From positions 124,001 through 188,000 of the forward strand of contig AKXM01000040.1 of the NCBI GenBank assembly GCA_000277545.1: a DNA stretch of 64,000 bases, in the 5' to 3' direction. Below the pieces are notes generated by a model. That model did no database searches. It was not told the origin of the DNA and saw only the letters and a program-made list of their open reading frames with translations. The stretch comes from Enterobacter sp. Ag1 (lineage in GTDB: Bacteria > Pseudomonadota > Gammaproteobacteria > Enterobacterales > Enterobacteriaceae). Each line of letters starts with the position of its first letter. Positions within the stretch are counted from its first letter, which is position 1. The position numbers and the translations under genes are program-made. Positions 60,714 through 64,000 of this stretch are shown here, piece by piece.

Positions 60714-61844
60714 TTACAGCTGGAAGTTGCTCAGATCGTCGGTATCGACTTCCGAGTCAATCTGGCCCACCAGGTAGGAGCTGACTTCCACTTCCTGCGG
60801 CGCAACCTGGACGTTGTCGGACACCAGCCATGCGTTGATCCATGGAATCGGGTTGGAGCGAGTCTGGAACGGCAGATCAAGGCCCACGGCCTGCATGCGG
60901 ATGTTGGTGATGTACTCCACATACTGGCAAAGGATGTCTTTGTTCAGGCCAATCATCGAGCCGTCGCGGAACAGGTAGTCTGCCCACTCTTTTTCCTGCT
61001 GGGCGGCCAGCACGAACAGGTCGTAGCATTCCTGGCGGCATTCAACGGCGATTTCCGCCATTTCCGGATCGTCTTCACCGCTGCGCATCAGGTTCAGCAT
61101 ATGCTGGGTGCCGGTCAGGTGCAGGGCTTCGTCACGGGCGATCAGCTTGATGATTTTGGCGTTACCTTCCATCAGCTCGCGCTCGGCGAAGGCGAAGGAA
61201 CAGGCAAAGCTCACATAGAAGCGAATCGCTTCCAGGGCGTTAACGCTCATCAGGCAGAGGTACAACTGACGCTTCAGCGCACGCAGGTTCACGGTGACGG
61301 TTTTGCCGTTCACGTTGTGTGTGCCTTCGCCCAACAGGTGCCAGTAGCTGGTCATCTCAATCAGGTCGTCATAGTAGCCAGAGATGTCTTTGGCGCGCTT
61401 GAGGATTTCCTGGTTGGTGACGATGTCGTCAAAGACGATCGCCGGATCGTTCACGATGTTGCGGATGATGTGGGTGTAAGAACGAGAGTGAATGGTCTCG
61501 CTAAACGCCCAGGTTTCAACCCACGTTTCCAGTTCTGGAATGGAGATCAGCGGCAACAGCGCGACGTTCGGGCTGCGGCCCTGGATGGAGTCCAGCAGCG
61601 TCTGGTACTTCAGGTTGCTGATGAAGATGTGTTTCTCATGCTCCGGCAGCGCCTGGAAGTCGATGCGGTCGCGGGAGACGTCCACTTCTTCCGGGCGCCA
61701 GAAGAAGGAGAGCTGCTTTTCAATCAGCTTTTCGAAGATGTCGTATTTCTGCTGGTCGTAGCGCGCCACGTTAACCGACTGGCCAAAGAACATAGGCTCG
61801 GCGAGCTGATCGTTTTTCGTCTGTGAAAAAGTAGTGTAAGCCAT
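60714..61844 (-). CDS. nrdB: Ribonucleotide reductase class Ia, beta subunit
   Basis: A 376-residue diiron protein of E. coli length. Iron ligands occur in the [17 protein letters not shown] region, and the radical tyrosine is in [13 protein letters not shown] (about residue 123). The C-terminal tail that docks to NrdA ends [13 protein letters not shown]. It supplies the radical for deoxyribonucleotide synthesis. AGGA lies before the ATG. Confidence 0.98.
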   Translation of the reverse strand: MAYTTFSQTKNDQLAEPMFFGQSVNVARYDQQKYDIFEKLIEKQLSFFWRPEEVDVSRDRIDFQALPEHEKHIFISNLKYQTLLDSIQGRSPNVALLPLISIPELETWVETWAFSETIHSRSYTHIIRNIVNDPAIVFDDIVTNQEILKRAKDISGYYDDLIEMTSYWHLLGEGTHNVNGKTVTVNLRALKRQLYLCLMSVNALEAIRFYVSFACSFAFAERELMEGNAKIIKLIARDEALHLTGTQHMLNLMRSGEDDPEMAEIAVECRQECYDLFVLAAQQEKEWADYLFRDGSMIGLNKDILCQYVEYITNIRMQAVGLDLPFQTRSNPIPWINAWLVSDNVQVAPQEVEVSSYLVGQIDSEVDTDDLSNFQL

Positions 61845-61872
61845 GAGGTTAAATCCTGTAATACGTCGGAAA

Positions 61873-61894
61873 AATCCCCTCGTAAGAGGGGATT
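61873..61894 (-). other. Hairpin between nrdA and nrdB
   Basis: AATCCCCTC-GTAA-GAGGGGATT is a perfect 9-bp stem in the 55-base gap, with no T-run. It is probably an mRNA stability or processing element that sets the nrdA:nrdB ratio. Confidence 0.65.
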
Positions 61895-61899
61895 AAGCG

Positions 61900-64000
61900 T
61901 TAAATCTTACATGCGCCGCTTTCGCAGCCATCGTCCTGGATGGAAGGCGCCAGGTCATCCTGAGTGTCTTCCGCGCCGTCACGGGTGTTTTGATAGTACA
62001 GGGTCTTCACGCCGAATTTATAGGCGGTGAGCAGATCCTTCAGCAGCTGCTGCATTGGCACTTTGCCTGACGGGAAGCGCGTTGGGTCATAGTTGGTGTT
62101 GGCAGAGATCGACTGGTCGATAAACTTCTGCATCAGGCCAACCAGCTGCAGATAGCCATCGTTGCTCGGCATTTCCCACAGCAGCTCGTAGTTGTTTTTC
62201 AGCGCTTCATAATCCGGCACAACCTGGCGCAGGATCCCGTCTTTCGACGCTTTAATGCTGATGTGGCCGCGCGGTGGCTCGATGCCGTTGGTGGCGTTGG
62301 AGATCTGCGATGAGGTCTCAGACGGCATCAGGGCAGAAAGCGTGGAGTTGCGCAGGCCGTGAGTTTGGATGGACTCACGCAGACCTTCCCAGTCCAGATG
62401 CAGCGGTTCGTTGCTGATAGCATCCAGGTCTTTCTTGTAGGTGTCGATGGGCAGAATGCCTTTTGCGTAGGTGGTTTCGTTGAACCACGGGCAGGCACCT
62501 TGCTCTTTCGCCAGTTCGTTTGACGCTTTCAGCAGGTAGTACTGAATGGCTTCGAAAGTCTTGTGCGTCAGGTTATTTGCGCTGCCGTCGGAGTAACGCA
62601 CGCCGTGCTTCGCCAGATAATAGGCAAAGTTAATCACGCCGATACCCAGGGTACGACGGCCCATTGCGCCGCGTTTTGCCGCCAGAATTGGGTAATCCTG
62701 GTAGTCGAGCAGAGCGTCCAGTGCGCGCACAGCCAGCACAGCCATCTCTTCCAGATCGTCCAGGCTTTCAATCACGCCAAGGTTGAACGCAGACAGCGTA
62801 CACAGGGCGATTTCGCCGTTTTCGTCGTTGACGTCGTCCAGCGGTTTGGTCGGCAGGGCGATTTCCAGGCACAGGTTGGACTGGCGCACTGGGGCAATCG
62901 CCGGATCGAACGGGCTGTGGGTGTTGCAGTGGTCAACGTTCTGGATGTAGATACGGCCGGTGGAGGCGCGTTCCTGCATCATCAGGGAGAACAGTTCCAC
63001 CGCTTTCACGCGCTGTTTACGGATGCTGTCGTCTTTCTCGTATTTGGTGTACAGGCGCTCAAACTCGTCCTGATCGGCGAAGAAAGCGTCATACAGTCCC
63101 GGCACGTCAGAGGGGCTGAACAGGGTGATCTCTTCGCCCTTCAGCAGGCGGGTATACATCAGCTTGTTGATCTGTACGCCGTAGTCCATGTGGCGCACGC
63201 GGTTACCTTCCACGCCACGGTTGTTTTTTAGCACCAGCAGGCTTTCCACTTCCAGATGCCACATCGGGTAGAACAGCGTTGCAGCCCCGCCGCGCACGCC
63301 GCCCTGGGAGCAGGACTTCACTGCCGTCTGGAAGTGCTTATAGAACGGGATACAGCCGGTGTGGAACGCTTCACCGCCGCGAATCGGGCTGCCCAGCGCA
63401 CGAATGCGGCCGGCGTTGATGCCGATACCTGCGCGCTGGGAAACGTATTTCACGATCGCACTGGAGGTAGCGTTGATGGAATCCAGGCTGTCGCCGCACT
63501 CGATCAGTACGCAGGAGCTGAACTGACGGGTCGGGGTGCGCACGCCAGACATGATTGGCGTAGGCAGGGAAATCTTGAAGGTGGAAATCGCGTCGTAGAA
63601 ACGTTTCACGTAGCTGAGGCGGGTTTCACGCGGGTAGCCGGAGAACAGGCAGGCGGCGACCAGAATATAGAGGAACTGCGCGCTTTCGTAGATCTCACCG
63701 GAAACGCGGTTCTGCACGAGATATTTGCCTTCGAGCTGCTTCACCGCCGCGTAAGAGAAGTTCATGTCACGCCAGTGATCGATGAAATCGTTCATCTGCT
63801 CGAACTCTTCTTCCGTGTAGTCTTCCAGCAGGTGACGATCGTATTTACCCATCTCAACCATTTTCACAACCTGATCGTAAAGCTTCGGCGGCTCAAACTG
63901 ACCGTAGGCTTTTTTACGCAGGTGGAAAATTGCCAGGCGAGCGGCGAGATACTGATAATCCGGTGCGTCACGGGAGATCAGGTCAGCTGCGGCCTTGATG
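61900..64000 (-). CDS. nrdA: Ribonucleotide reductase class Ia, alpha subunit (5' end outside window)
   Basis: The frame is open to the right edge, giving about 699 of the expected 761 residues; the first visible residues (IKAAADLISRDAPDYQYLAA) correspond to about residue 63 in E. coli, so most of the ATP-cone is missing. Active-site cysteines are in RQFSSCVLIECGDS, NLCLEIALP and LCTLSAFNLG, and the C-terminal redox pair in CESGACKI. It reduces ribonucleoside diphosphates with NrdB. It is transcribed ahead of nrdB and yfaE. Confidence 0.98.
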   Translation of the reverse strand, partial: IKAAADLISRDAPDYQYLAARLAIFHLRKKAYGQFEPPKLYDQVVKMVEMGKYDRHLLEDYTEEEFEQMNDFIDHWRDMNFSYAAVKQLEGKYLVQNRVSGEIYESAQFLYILVAACLFSGYPRETRLSYVKRFYDAISTFKISLPTPIMSGVRTPTRQFSSCVLIECGDSLDSINATSSAIVKYVSQRAGIGINAGRIRALGSPIRGGEAFHTGCIPFYKHFQTAVKSCSQGGVRGGAATLFYPMWHLEVESLLVLKNNRGVEGNRVRHMDYGVQINKLMYTRLLKGEEITLFSPSDVPGLYDAFFADQDEFERLYTKYEKDDSIRKQRVKAVELFSLMMQERASTGRIYIQNVDHCNTHSPFDPAIAPVRQSNLCLEIALPTKPLDDVNDENGEIALCTLSAFNLGVIESLDDLEEMAVLAVRALDALLDYQDYPILAAKRGAMGRRTLGIGVINFAYYLAKHGVRYSDGSANNLTHKTFEAIQYYLLKASNELAKEQGACPWFNETTYAKGILPIDTYKKDLDAISNEPLHLDWEGLRESIQTHGLRNSTLSALMPSETSSQISNATNGIEPPRGHISIKASKDGILRQVVPDYEALKNNYELLWEMPSNDGYLQLVGLMQKFIDQSISANTNYDPTRFPSGKVPMQQLLKDLLTAYKFGVKTLYYQNTRDGAEDTQDDLAPSIQDDGCESGACKI

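Overview
The window is a 64 kb piece of an enterobacterial (Enterobacteriaceae) chromosome. Protein sequences and gene order follow the E. coli block hisP-folX-pta/ackA-lrhA-nuo-men-glp-nrdAB, read in the reverse of the usual E. coli map direction. Accessory content differs from E. coli: a D-arabinitol operon, a PTS plus split-transketolase operon where E. coli has yfcC, a small-subunit catalase beside the men genes, and a LysR/NmrA-type pair next to nuoN. These suggest a non-Escherichia genus; Cedecea, Klebsiella, Enterobacter and relatives would all fit, and I cannot name the species from sequence alone. No rRNA, tRNA, CRISPR, insertion sequence or prophage was recognised.

Layout. 1-3551: end of a D-arabinitol operon (dalD partial, dalK, dalT). 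3588-7577: yfcH, folX and yfcG (minus), then yfcF, yfcE and yfcD (plus). 7635-12907: LacI-type regulator facing a PTS IIA/IIB/IIC set of the ascorbate (Ula) family and a transketolase split into two genes; two operators and a CRP site lie between. 12972-16401: pta and ackA. 16740-20382: yfbV, yfbU, yfbT, yfbS. 20465-22354: yfbR and alaA (minus). 22355-23356: a long AT-rich gap with a candidate small hydrophobic ORF. 23357-24292: lrhA. 24924-40048: the 13-gene nuo operon (complex I). 40103-41975: LysR regulator and a divergent NmrA-like gene broken by an in-frame amber codon. 42013-42827: elaA, elaB. 42939-49947: menF-menD-menH-menB-menC-menE. 49961-53659: katA (minus), yfaZ, yfaY. 53663-60413: glpACB (minus) diverging from glpTQ. 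60456-64000: yfaE, nrdB and nrdA (minus; nrdA runs off the right edge).

How the genes work together. Much of the block concerns redox and respiration: complex I, menaquinone synthesis, the anaerobic glycerol-3-phosphate dehydrogenase (which passes electrons to menaquinone), acetate overflow (Pta-AckA), aerobic ribonucleotide reductase with its ferredoxin, and catalase. The two accessory sugar loci both point at the pentose phosphate pathway. DalD/DalK turn D-arabinitol into xylulose 5-phosphate, a transketolase donor. The PTS operon supplies a phosphorylated sugar next to its own transketolase.

Most notable for follow-up are the PTS-transketolase operon of unassigned substrate, the amber-interrupted NmrA-like gene, G/C-rich palindromic repeats inserted within the nuo operon, the unannotated 46-codon ORF upstream of lrhA, and the hairpin-rich yfaZ-yfaY gap.
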